From: Parasponia andersonii
Taxonomy: Eukaryota > Streptophyta > Magnoliopsida > Rosales > Cannabaceae
Length of the DNA stretch: 64,000 bases
Direction of reading: 5' to 3'
Assembly: GCA_002914805.1 (NCBI GenBank)
Contig: JXTB01000016.1
Span: 342,530-406,529, forward strand
In this document: positions 25,901-37,045 of the stretch, piece after piece
How positions within the stretch are numbered: position 1 is the first letter of the stretch
How the letters are laid out: every line of letters begins with the position of its first letter
The notes under the pieces: generated by a model
What the model was told of the DNA's origin: nothing
The model's input: only the letters and a program-made list of their open reading frames with translations
The model's database searches: none
Position numbers and translations under genes: made by a program

Positions 25901-28900
25901 TGATTGTCACAGTAGAGTGGCATCGGATAATCTGTATATTGGTGCAAGTCCTTCATTAGCTGTACTAGCCACGTGCTTTCCTGAGCCGCCATTGCTGCTG
26001 CTTTATATTCAGCTTCTGTTGTCGATAAAGATACTGTTGGTTGTATCTTACTGCACCAAGATATGGTTCTCGCTCCTAACTTGAAAACACATCCAGTAGT
26101 TGATCATCTTGTATCATGATCTCCATCATAATCAGCATCACAATAGCCAATTAGCTTATACTCATCACTTTTCTTATAAAGGAGACCGTTGTCCATTGTG
26201 TCTTTAACATACCTAAGTATCCGCCGAACTACTTCCAAATGAGTCTTCTTAGGATGTTGCATATATCGGCTTGCTACTCCAACTGCATAAGAAATATCTG
26301 GCCGAGTCAGTGTAAAGTAGATTAGACTACCTACTAGTTGCCCATACATCATCCCATCACCTAAGTCTTTGCCTTCATGTGCACATAGCTTGGCGTTGAC
26401 TTCCATAGGTGTTGAGATGGGCTTGCAATCAAGCATCCCAAATTTTTGCAACAAATCCTTTGCATATTTTTGTTGACAGAGAAATAAACCTTCCTTTGTG
26501 CGATCAACTTCCAATCCAAGAAAGTGATTAAGTTCCCCAAGCTCTTTCATTAGAAAATGGACGGCCAAGTTCTCCTTTGTTTGACGAACTTCTATTTCAT
26601 CGTCTCCAGTGATGATGAGATCTTCCACATACACCAGCACAATTGCTATCTTGGTTCCTTTCATTTTCACAAATAGACTAGAATCTGCACGAGCCATTGA
26701 ACATCCACTTTTTATCAAGAATTCGACAATCTTACCATACCAAGCTCTCGGAGCTTGTTTCAATCCACATCGTGCCTTTTTCAGCTTGCAGACGTATTCA
26801 GGATGAATTTTATCCTTGAAACCCTTCGGTTGGATCATATAAATTTCTCGATCTAGCTCTCCATGCAGAAAGGCATTCTTCACATCCATCTGCCATAATC
26901 TCCAATCTTTACTTGCAGCAAGTGCTAACAAGACTCGCACTGTTGTAATCTTAGTGATTGGACTGAACGTTTCATCGTAGTCCAATCCATACTACTGAGA
27001 AAAACCTCGAGCTACTAGTCGAGCCTTGTATCTCTCAATCGACCCATCGAGACGTGTTTTGATCTTGTAAACCCATTTGCAGGAAATGGGTTTGACATCT
27101 GTTGGCTTTGGTACAAGCTCCCATGTTTTATTCTTCTCCAACGCATCAATTTCTTCTTTCATAGCTTTTATCCATTCAGAGCTTTGAGACGCTTCTTCAT
27201 ACGTATCAGGCTCTTTTGGACTATCTTCTTCTTCTGTTACATCTACATTAGCATACTTGGGATTCGGGTTTCGTATTCTGGTTGACCTTCGAAGTTGTGA
27301 CTGTGAACTCACTTCTTCTTCTTGACTTGATCTAATATTTTCTGCCAGTCTTTGATGAACACCTGTTTGCCAGGGACTCTGAGTTGCTTCGTACTCGACA
27401 TCATCTCCGTTACTTGGTTCTTCTTCAGTTGCTTCGGGACTCGATCGTATCTTAACAATCTGCTCTCCCATTTTCTGTTGTATTCTATCTTCTATTTCTT
27501 TGAAATCTTGTAGCTCATCCTTCTGTGGCGACCACTATGATGATGCTTCATCGAACACCACATTTCTTGACGTATAGCACCGACCATTAGTCGGGTCACA
27601 ACATCACCCTTTCCTTTGGTTGTCGTATCCAACAAAAATACATCGGATCGCTTTTTTGTCGAACTTACTACCTAAGTGACTAGGCACAAATACGTAGCAA
27701 ACACAACCAAAAACTCGAAAATAACCAACTGTAGGTTTAGTACCCCACAGTTTCTCAAAGGGTGAGACGAACCCCAGCTTTGCCTGCGGAAGTCTGTTCA
27801 TTACATGAGCCGTTGTCTTCATACATTCGGCCCAAAATTTGCCTGGCACATTCTTCGCGTACAACATGCTTCGACATGTCTCTGCTACACCGTTCTGCTG
27901 TGGCGTATTTGCACACCTAAACTGATGGCGTATATGACATTCTCGTAAATATTGTGAGATTTCATTTGATGAGTATTCTCCGCCATTGTCCGTGCGTAAG
28001 CATTGGATCTTCTTTCCAACTTCTCCTTCTACTACTTCTTTAAATCCTTTAAATTTTGCAAGCGTTTCAGATTTTTTTTTTTTCCATCAAGAAAACCCAA
28101 ACGTACCTCGAGAAGTCGTCAATGAAGGTTACCATGTAGTGCATGCCACCCATTGATGGTTGCTTAACAGGTCCAAAAACATCGGAATGAATAAGCTTCA
28201 GTGATGTTCTTGCTTTGAACTTTGAGTTTTCGTACGGTAATTGATGTGCTTTACCATATTGGCATCCGACACAAACGATTCCTGTTCTGATGTCGAGTTG
28301 AGGAAGACCCTTGAGCATAGTTCTCTTCATCATCATCTTTAGTTTGTGATAGCTGACATGTCCTAATCTTGCATGCCATAAATCTGCTGTTTCGTTCTTT
28401 CGCGCATTGTCAACATAGGCAGACTCTGCTGACATCATGTAGACTGAGTCTAGTCGTCGTCCCTCCATTATGGGTGTACCAGAAATCTTAAGATCTTGAT
28501 AAACCTTAACATCGCGCGGTCCAAATAAGACGTAGTTTCCTGACGCCGTTAGTTGCCCCACTGACAACAGATTTTTCTTCATTCCAGGCACGTGATAGAC
28601 ATCTTGGAGTGCCACTTAGTTTGAGTTGAATCGGGGCACGAATACTAAATACTGTCTTACCGATATGGGCAATCGGTAATCTTGAATTATTGGTTGTGAC
28701 CACCACTCGGCCTCCTTTATAGCCTGTCATGTGGTTTGAGCATCCTGAGTTGACTATCCAATCATTGTCGTAGTCAATTTGTTCAGGAACTGTGAGTGCT
28801 AATTCTTCTTCTTTAACAACGAAAGACGCTTCGACATCCCATTCATCGTCGCTCTTTCGCTCGTCTTTTGAGGTAGCTGCATTGCTCTTTCTACTTGGAC

Positions 28901-30799
28901 CAACAATTTTTGGCAATGTGGCCCTTCTTTTCACAATTGTAGCATTTCCACTCAAATCTTCTATTTTGCTTGGGTCGGCCTCCTCTGTTGTCATTCTTCT
29001 GAGCTCCCCCTGGTTGTGAATCTCCGTTATGACTATCTCTGTCATCTCCTTGTCTTGAACCTCTACCAGCATTTTGTCTACGTCGATCTTTCTTGTAATT
29101 ACTGAAGAGTGCTTCTTCATCGCCCTTTAGTGAGGCCCCAGAAGTTTGCTTAGCCATTGCTTCTTGATCGGCTAGCAAATTCTCTAATTCAACAAGAGAA
29201 GGTCATTTTGACCAACCTTGTACTGCAGTAATGAAGCTTCTATACTCTGGCCTTAATCCATGAATAATTATTCAATTTTAGATTCTGACATGCCAATAGT
29301 AGAATCTAATGTAGAGATTTTACTTTTACAAAATATTGAGCGATGGTCTTGTCCCGTTGAGTAATGGAGAGGAGTTTATTCTCGAGAAGTTGCAACCTCG
29401 TATCATTTTTCTTCAAGAACAGCGTCGTAAATGTGTCCTATGCATTCTTCGGTGTCTTTGCTTCTCGGATGTGCTCGAGCATTTTTTCTTTTATCGTGGT
29501 CCTAATTTCGAACATCGCCTTGCCGGCTCTGACTTTCCACTTTTTCAGAACCTTGACATCTGTCGGCTGCGTATTCTCACTACCGCCAACAATCTCCCAC
29601 AAGTCTTGGCCTTGGAGATAAGACTCCATATACATCGACCATGTGTTGTAATTTTGACGTTAAACTTCTTGATTCCACTGATTACTTGAAGGTCACCCAT
29701 CATAGCTCAGCAAAAAAATTTAACTAAGCCAAGCAAGCTTGATTTTGAAAAGCAGGCTCTGCAGTACTAGGCCGCACACAAATATTAGAAACTCAGCAAA
29801 CAACTGCTCAGATTAAGCTCGTAATCAACCTACTTTGATACCACTTGTTACATATAACACAGTAAAAATAACATAATTACTTTTAATAAATAATTACACC
29901 AACACTTGGGCACACTTTTAATAATTGACCACAATTTATACACTAGACTCTCTATTTTACTCGCACCTTACTTCACTCTACCTCGTGTGGACACACACTT
30001 ATATATATATATATATATATACATACTTACTCATACTCACACACCTCACAATCAACACTTATTTTCCGCGTCGGTGCTGACCTTTATAGTTGTAAATGTA
30101 CACATACCAAGTGTTCTGATACATTGCTTAGTAGTAGTAATGGTTGTGCTTTGGATGCTATGTAAGCTAAACATTGGTCTTCTCTCTCATTCTCTTTATG
30201 CCTCAGATGAATTCGAAAGAGGGGACACATCCCCATATGCTGTGGCGTTCTCTCCATTTGATACAGAGAACTTGAAGGAACTATCCATATTGGAATTGGG
30301 GCAAGCTACAAGCAACTTTAGCCAAAACAATATCATAGGCGAAGGTAGATTTGGTTTGGCTTATAAGGGACTGCTTCAAGATGGATCTATTGTGGCTATC
30401 AAGAGATGCCTACATGCGCCAACTCGGTCTTTCTTTCATCAGGTAAATCTGAGAAACTGTCAAGAGTAGAGAAAAAGTCCTCCTGTGCAGTCTGCCTTTG
30501 TTTTTGAAACGTTGAGCAGTCGATGTCATATCGTTTAAGTTGCAGTAAAAATATACTACAAGACTGCAACCACGAATTAATTTTCAAAATGGATTACTCT
30601 CTTTTTCGAAATGAATCTCATTTAGTAACAGTTCTCTTATGTATATTGGGGTTGTCCTGATGCGAATAACAGGTGAAGCATATAGCTCGGGTCCAGCACC
30701 CGCATCTTGTCAGGCTTATTGGTTATTACCATGATAGCTATCAACAATTACTTGTCTATGACTCCCTCTCTAATGGAAATGTTGGAATCCACCTATATG

Positions 30800-30868
<69 letters not shown>

Positions 30869-32473
30869 GTTTATATGCATACGCATGTCTATATATGCGG
30901 ATACACACAACTAAACAGTTTGTATACAGATAATGAAGGTTCACCTATAGGAAAGCTTGGCATAAGACAAAGGTTATCAATAGCTTTGGGTGCAGCCAAA
31001 GGTAAATCTGTTTGTTCATATCTCGTTCCACCTTTATTTGTTTTACAAAGCATAACTACTTGATTTCTGAGACTGTTATTATGAATCAGGTCTCGGACAT
31101 CTTCACAGTTTGGTGCCTCCTGTCCTGCACAAGCATTTCAGAACGCGAAATGTTCTCCTGGATGAGAACTTTATGGCCAAAGTGTCTGATTATGGACTTA
31201 CTAAATTGCTTGTTGAGGGTAATCATGTTGGATCATCTTCATCCATTGATTGCTTTCTTGACCCAGAGTATGTGACCTCTCTTTGAAACTGGCTAGTGGC
31301 TAACTTACGACGTGTTAGTCTTTATGGAACTTGATATACTTGGTTTTTCAGTACGGTAATAGATATACTGACCACCAGAACAAGTGTCCAGGTCCAGAAA
31401 TTTAAGTGTTTGGTCAAGTAATTTTTTTTTTTTTTGGGTGCTAAAAATGGAGATTATAATGCGATTTTAAACTGTCTTTGGCTAGACTAGTCCTACTAGA
31501 TAGGCAATCTATCATTTTGAGATACCATTCTCACAATAAGTAGACTTTTAACATTGATATCTAAATCGATCCTTTTGCCTTAAAGGTTAGATGTGCCAAA
31601 GAATTTTTCAGAGAGAAGTGATGTGTATAGTTTCGGGGTCTTCTTACTGGAATTGATCAGTGGACGTGAAGCAAATGCCAGAAACCAGTCAAACTCTGGG
31701 GAATATTTAGTATTTCAGGTACATTAAACTTACCCTTTAGTCCTCGTTTCTTTTCTTAACGTCACAATAATCATTCTCGTTGTTCTTTGATCAAAATTTG
31801 GTTGAAAATAGCCAAAACCAACTAAATCAGGACAGTTAGAAAAGCCCTGTCTTACCATTTCAGTCTGACGTTCTCTCCTTTATTGTCCTGACCTCTATCC
31901 TCTACTGCTCTACATGTCATTTTTTCTTATATTCTTTGTATTCCTAACATTGCAAGGAACATTTCTTGTTTTTGCAATTTCTTTCTTTTAAGAAACATTA
32001 CTTTAATCTCCCATAAAAGTTACATCTTGTACAAGATCAGAATGTCATTCAACTTCAGTATAAACCAATTGTCCCAATACTTCTTGGATCATTATGAACA
32101 TGTTAAACTTTCAGGCTAACTTTTTGGACTCGTATCCCTTTAGCAAGACACATGTGACATTCTTTTAAAAGAAAATCAAGAAGCTAAGGTTGCCTTTTAA
32201 TCAACTACATGCTCAATATTGTTTTTGAAGGCCAAACATAGCGAGGAGTTCTATGAATTTGTAGATAAATCATTAAGAGGACAAGCAATGCATGCTGCAA
32301 AACAGATGATGGAGCTGGCATTAATGTGCCTAGATGCTAGTGAAAGAAGACCGTCGATGAAGTTCATTGTCGAAGAGCTAGAACGAATTCAAGAGGGTGA
32401 AATTGCTCGCTTGAGTTTTGAGCTTGATTCTCAGATTGGTGCCGTGACTCTTGGGAGTGAGCTCTTTAAATGA
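22905..32473 (+). CDS. Receptor-like kinase with degenerate catalytic loop, 9 exons, 512 aa
   Basis: Coding exons are 22905-22989, 23582-23717, 24224-24552, 30207-30442, 30673-30799, 30930-31001, 31090-31267, 31586-31718 and 32231-32473. All are GT-AG with matching phases. A signal peptide ([18 protein letters not shown]) is followed by a small ectodomain of about 110 residues with three cysteines (NPCLRQW, MNCYK, GICTL) and no leucine-rich repeats. A basic KKRK precedes the membrane helix (about 138-163). The kinase domain has an intact glycine loop (GEGRFG, 228-233) and ATP lysine K249. The HRD motif reads HKH (342-344) and the catalytic-loop lysine is arginine (R346), so the catalytic Asp is missing; DFG reads DYG (362-364). 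This predicts a weak or inactive kinase acting as a signalling scaffold. The C-terminus ends TLGSELFK. Intron 3 is 5.65 kb because a Copia element sits in it. The exact subfamily is not recognised. The first exon rests on the signal peptide and phase agreement and is the least certain part. Confidence 0.88.
25177..25657 (-). repeat. 3' LTR of the Copia element
   Basis: The LTR is about 481 bp, opening TGTTACACAC and closing CCTCTCA on the plus strand. Its first 230 bp align with the LTR at 29846. It contains a short TA microsatellite and CA-rich stretches. Confidence 0.85.
25714..29690 (-). pseudogene. Gag-pol remnants of the Copia element
   Basis: Recognisable parts in minus-strand order: gag with a CCHC zinc knuckle ([14 protein letters not shown]) near 28890-29180 and more gag up to 29690; protease and pre-integrase region near 28500-29000; integrase near 27600-28615; reverse transcriptase near 26104-27471, with the LVYVEDL form of the active-site motif; and RNase H near 25714-26000 ([20 protein letters not shown]). 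Coding is interrupted in several places and cannot yield a polyprotein. Confidence 0.9.
29846..30087 (-). repeat. 5' LTR of the Copia element (shortened)
   Basis: It opens TGTTACATATAACAC and follows the left LTR for about 220 bp. It then rejoins the LTR end sequence near TCGGTGCTGACC, so it is about half the length of its partner. The right boundary is approximate. Confidence 0.75.
30803..30862. repeat. (CT)n(AT)n compound microsatellite in a kinase intron
   Basis: A CT run of about 32 bp runs directly into an AT run of about 28 bp, starting only 3-4 bases after the donor of exon 5. A pyrimidine-rich tract this close to a 5' splice site is unusual. It is likely highly variable in length between individuals. 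Confidence 0.85.
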
Positions 32474-32578
32474 GTCCTCTGTGTTATGGTGATCGTGTCA
32501 TTCTTTTATTTCGTTGCTTGTATTTTAGTATAGCAAACAAAAAAAAAAAGATTCAATTGTAGCAACATTATTGAAGTA

Positions 32579-32584
32579 AATAAA
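32579..32584 (+). promoter_or_regulatory. AATAAA polyadenylation signal of the kinase gene
   Basis: AATAAA lies 106 bp after the stop codon and 6 bp before the first base of the Tat LTR. Cleavage 15-25 bases further on would fall inside the LTR, so kinase transcripts probably end in retroelement sequence. Confidence 0.5.
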
Positions 32585-32590
32585 TCATAC

Positions 32591-33264
32591 TGTTGACGGA
32601 GGTTTTGTCAACAATAAATTTGGAAAAATTGCAAGACGTGGCTTGTGTGTAAAAAGGGTCAATCAATCAAAGCAAATAAAGAGACAAAAATTTTATATTG
32701 GTTCAGCCCCAAAAAAGATGAGCCTACGTCCACTATTTTTTACTATTCTCTGGAGAATTACAAGAGTTTTGTTAAGTTTCAAGGCTGAAATTCCAGGAGC
32801 TCAAAATTACAATGTGTTGTCTGAAAGAAGAAGTAAGAGTCTAAAAGTTCCTAAAAGATCTAAGAAAACCAAAAAGATCCCTTACAACGACATTGAACTC
32901 CCTTTATATAGGTGAGGATAGCTCAATATTTCCCAATTGTGAGAATGGGTAACTGTATAATCATAAAATACAATTTGAGTAACAATATAACTGGGTAATA
33001 ACTTAAATGAGATGACTGGTCTATCTTTAAAGAGAAACAACAGTTTCTCTTTTTTTGTAGGTTACCCGTTTGACGAAGCTTAGTCTAGTTCTCTTTTCAT
33101 TCTGGTCGCACTTAACTCGTTCAGAGGAGGTCGTACTAATTTATGTGGTGGAGGTCGCACTTAATTCTTTCGGAGGAGGTCGTACTTAATCTTACTCATG
33201 TAACCTGATATGTCCACTTGGTCAACTTTTCCCTTTTTGGAATTGACCAACATATAGGTTTTTA
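32591..33264 (-). repeat. 3' LTR of the Tat element
   Basis: The LTR is about 674 bp, opening TGTTGACGGAGGTTTTGTCA on the plus strand and ending near TATAGGTTTTTAG. It contains repeated GGAGGTCGCACTTAA/GGTCGTACTTAA words. The outer boundary abuts the kinase 3' flank; the inner boundary is approximate to a few bases. Confidence 0.9.
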
Positions 33265-34079
33265 GACCTGCCCCCAGCTCCATTAGTTCTTTAGGACAAA
33301 ATGGAGCTTCCTTCTACTATAAGTGCGAGCTTAAAAAATGCGATGTCATAACCTAGACTTGAGATCTTTGAAGAGTTGTCAGATCTCAAATCTCACTTTT
33401 TCAAGATCACGTGCATATTTATCTGACAGACGAAATCACATATCACCTTTTCTAAGAAGAATAGCAAAACTCGAGGAGACTTTACCGTTTTTTTTAGCAA
33501 ATACAATGATAGTGATGATGCCAGCTGTTGTCTTAAATCGAGTCGTTTCAAATTTTGAAAAGATACCGATTTAATTTCGGAAAATCAAATCCAGCGTGAA
33601 CTTCAGTCTTTGGATTTGAAAATTAAATACCTTGATCTATGGCTGTGATTTGACGATGCTCGAGATATATATATCGAAAACTAATCCGCCTCCTCTTCAA
33701 AAACAAAAACCCTATCGTCTGCTGTTTTTCTCTCTCGAAACCCGAAGCATTCGCAAAGCAATCCTTTCGGCGTCGTCTTGTTCTTCAGCTCATACAACTT
33801 TCAGCCTCTTCTCTGACGAAACTATCACCGCAATCCTTTAGACTACATCTCGATCCCTCTGTCTTCGAAGAAAGGTTAGTATACATTCTCTCTCTCTTAT
33901 TATTCTGTCTGTCCAGAAAACTCATTTATAGATTTTATTTCTAGAAATTCAATAGGCAGCTTGTTGATGCAATCCTAGGATGAGACCCCAAAACTGCTCG
34001 TATATAGCTAAGATCCCTGATGCTCGCATAAGACTAAATCCATCTATATTTCTTTTCAGTTGTCTAGTAGTGAGGATTT

Positions 34080-36199
34080 TAGGGAAGGGAGTGCATTCTC
34101 AGGAGAATCTTCCAATTCCAGTGTTAGCTCCATAAACCTCGAAGATCATCTTGAGCCAGAACCTGAAATAGAGATAATCGGGGTCAGGCAAAATAGTCCT
34201 TGCATAGGTGACCTCCCCCAGGACTAGTGGCCTCGGTATATCAGGGATGCCCCTGCATTCGCAACGGGTTATCAATATGTAGAGGGGAATTGGTCATATA
34301 CCAATGTAAAGACCTGTTCAACAAACAATCTCAGAAAAATCGTTTGCAACTATAAAATCCGTCCCTCTACGCCTTCCCACAGAGTTCAATTGACCACACA
34401 TACCTCCTCACAGAATTGCCTCATTCTCGGAAGTAGTACTTAGATGTGGTGTCCACCTCCTACTTCATCCTTACATAAAATCAATCGTCGATTATTATGG
34501 AGTCGTTCCTTTTCAACTAACTCCAAACACTTATAAATACATGGTAGGTTTGTACATACTATACCATAAATTAGGCTTAGAGACCCCCACTCCTGAAGAG
34601 TTCGCTTGGTTTTACCAAGTGAAAACAAACCCATCAGACTTCAGCTTCTTTTATGCGAGCAAGTGGTCGAACAAAGCAATAAAAACTATCTACGGGGTTC
34701 GCAACAATATGGGACAATGGAAAAATCCATTTTTCCACTTTGACTACGCGGATAATGACTTCTTTCAGAACCCTAGTAGGTAACTTTCAGCTTATTGCCT
34801 TTTCTTCATAAGTATATTATTTTGATCGCACTCGTATGTCATCGCAGATAATAAGAAACGGCCTGGACTCTCCAGAGAACAGCTTACAAGGGTGTACAGA
34901 ATAAACGACCTTCCGATTGAAGAATTCAATTGGAAGAAGCTTGGGACGTCCAAGAAATTATTCCTTGCGGTCTGCTTCCAAGGGGAGCTGCTTTCCCGAA
35001 TTCCATTGTCCGTTCAACCAGACCCTCGAGCTCGAAGAAGAAGAAGCTAAGGAAGCAGAAGGAAAAGAGTGCCTCGTCTTCCAAACCTAGGAATCGAAAA
35101 GCACCTGCCATCCCTACAACCTCGGAACCATCATCTCCAGAAGTCGCATCACCACCAGTTTCTCAACAGTAAGAGGGTAATTATTTTTTCCTTCTTTTTT
35201 CCTTATCATCGTTATGTCACCTCGCATGCCGACTCACATATCTATATGGTTATCGGTAGCGGACTACGAGTACCGTCTTCCACTCTAGGGTCAATGGCAA
35301 AGTCTAAGATGCCAGAGAGTACACCTCCATCGACGTCAAAAGGGAAAGAGAAGGTCGACACTTCCAAGAAACGAAAAGTCGCCTTCGAGGATATCCTGAC
35401 AAGCTCGCCTCCTCCTCAGCCTCAAACTGTGAGCCATCCTAATCTATCCAAGGATACTGCCACTTCTTCGGAACCGAACCAGGTTGATAAAGATGAGGAG
35501 CTTTTTGCATTCCTTAACCAATTGCCGGAGAAGGCTGGTATGAGCGCAGCCTTCATTGATCGCTTCACTTCTGAAGATGGCTGGGCGAGGATGAAGCGAT
35601 GATCAGCTAAGGTTGCCTTCAGTTCTGTGATGAGGATACTAGCAAATGTAAGCATCTTTTATTTTCCCTCTTCAACGTATTTTTTCCTAGTATTGATGTG
35701 TTATATTTTCAGACCACTGTAGCTGCTGTCCTGATGCATGACCCAGTCCTTGAGTGTTTGGAAAAGGCCGAAAAAGTCGAAGAGATAACCAAAAGCATTC
35801 GAGGACTCGGAGAAGGCTCATGAGGAGGAGAGAAAAGCCTTTGACTTAGAGAGGCAGCAGCTACTCGAAGGTCTGGCCAAGGAGAAGTTTGAAAAGAAGA
35901 AGCTCGAGGAGAAAATTAAAGAGCTTGAAAAGACTATCTCCGAGCATCCGGTTCGCATGAAGGAGGTGACAACAGAGGCGGCTCATAAGGCTGTTGAAGA
36001 GTTCAAGGCTACTGAAGTCAAGGAGCTCGAAGAAAAAGCTAGTGACATCGTCTCGTCGACCATTATATATAACATCTTCTGCGAGCATCCGAACTTTGAC
36101 TTTTCCATCCTTAGCGAAGACGTGGTCGAGCTTGTCCGGAGTTGGAGGGAAGTGGAAGCTACCAAAACTGGAGATGGTGGAGCGAGCACGTCTGCATAA
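34080..36199 (+). pseudogene. Antisense ORF block of the Tat element (aORF)
   Basis: Frames on the strand opposite to gag-pol include one near 34541-34783 with ILYHKLGLETPTPEEFAWFY and FFYASKWSNKAIK. That is the pattern of the plant protein domain catalogued as 'putative gypsy type transposon'. Further on are a lysine/serine/proline-rich piece near 35290-35602 and a coiled-coil-like charged piece near 35957-36199. Tat elements of many plants carry such an antisense ORF at this place, and introns are known in it. Its function is unknown. This copy is interrupted like the rest of the element. Confidence 0.75.
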
Positions 36200-37045
36200 A
36201 ATTTTTGTGTTCTTTTATTTTTTAACTTCAGAACAATACGAGCTTGGTCCCCTTCTTATTTGTATTTCTTTGCTTGCATACAGGTGCGAGCTTTTTTTTT
36301 TTTTAATGAATGCTTTCCTGTCAGATATTTATTCCTGCAAAATAATCAAAACACTACGTTGTAATATAGAAGATAATTAATTTAACCAAGTAGTCAATTA
36401 CTAGGTGATTGATCAGTACGCTATTGCGATTCGAATCCAACACACTTAAAATCGTTGTGTTAGTATATGTTAGGTCGCTTAAGAAAATAGCAAGTATGAG
36501 TGATGCAAACTCAATACTATTTTTCAAAAGTTCTATGAAAAAATGTAAATATAGCAATATATCACATCTAACAATAAACGTTTTGTTTAGTTACTTTATT
36601 ATTCGAGGAGAGAAATTACATAATACGGCATGCTAAGGCATGAAGCGAGGAGAAAATCCTAAGATTTTAAGAAATTTTAGATTTTTAGCGATCTAACATT
36701 CCAACTCCTCTAAATGGACGTTTTGCATAGTCCCTTAGGAAGCGAGTAGAAGATAATATTCTGATCCCACTGCCCCCCGAGTTTTTGGAGTTCGAAGACT
36801 ACCATAAAACTATAAAAGGTGAACCAAACTGAATAATCGAAGAGAAGACATCCTTATTGATTAATGCGATGCATGTCGAATAACGAATAACGAATTCAAG
36901 TAGATATCTTTATTGACGAATGACGAATACAAGATGTCCCACGAATGATGAATGCAAGATGCCCCCCAAGTCGTTGAAAATATATGAAAATTTACTGATA
37001 ATAGCGACGAAGTTATTCTGCATTCCAAGCATGCTCGATCTTTTG

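Larger units (their letters stand above)
25177..30087 (-). mobile_element. Copia (Ty1) LTR retrotransposon in a kinase intron, broken fossil
   Basis: A minus-strand Copia element of about 4.9 kb lies inside intron 3 of the kinase gene, ending about 120 bp before exon 4. LTRs are at both ends. A methionine-tRNA-type primer site (TGGTATCAAAGTAGG on the minus strand) lies just inside the right LTR, and a purine tract (GAGGGGGAG on the minus strand) just inside the left LTR. Domain order gag, protease, integrase, reverse transcriptase, RNase H is that of Copia. The flanking words AGTTA and AGTTG are a possible worn target duplication. The element is clearly broken, with at least five interruptions of the coding region and one LTR internally shortened. 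The LTRs differ at roughly one base in ten by eye, so insertion is several million years old. The opposite orientation to the gene is the commoner tolerated state in introns. Confidence 0.93.

Noticed and set aside
29336-29689. Plus-strand frame of 117 codons
   Set aside because: It is the antisense shadow of the Copia gag region.
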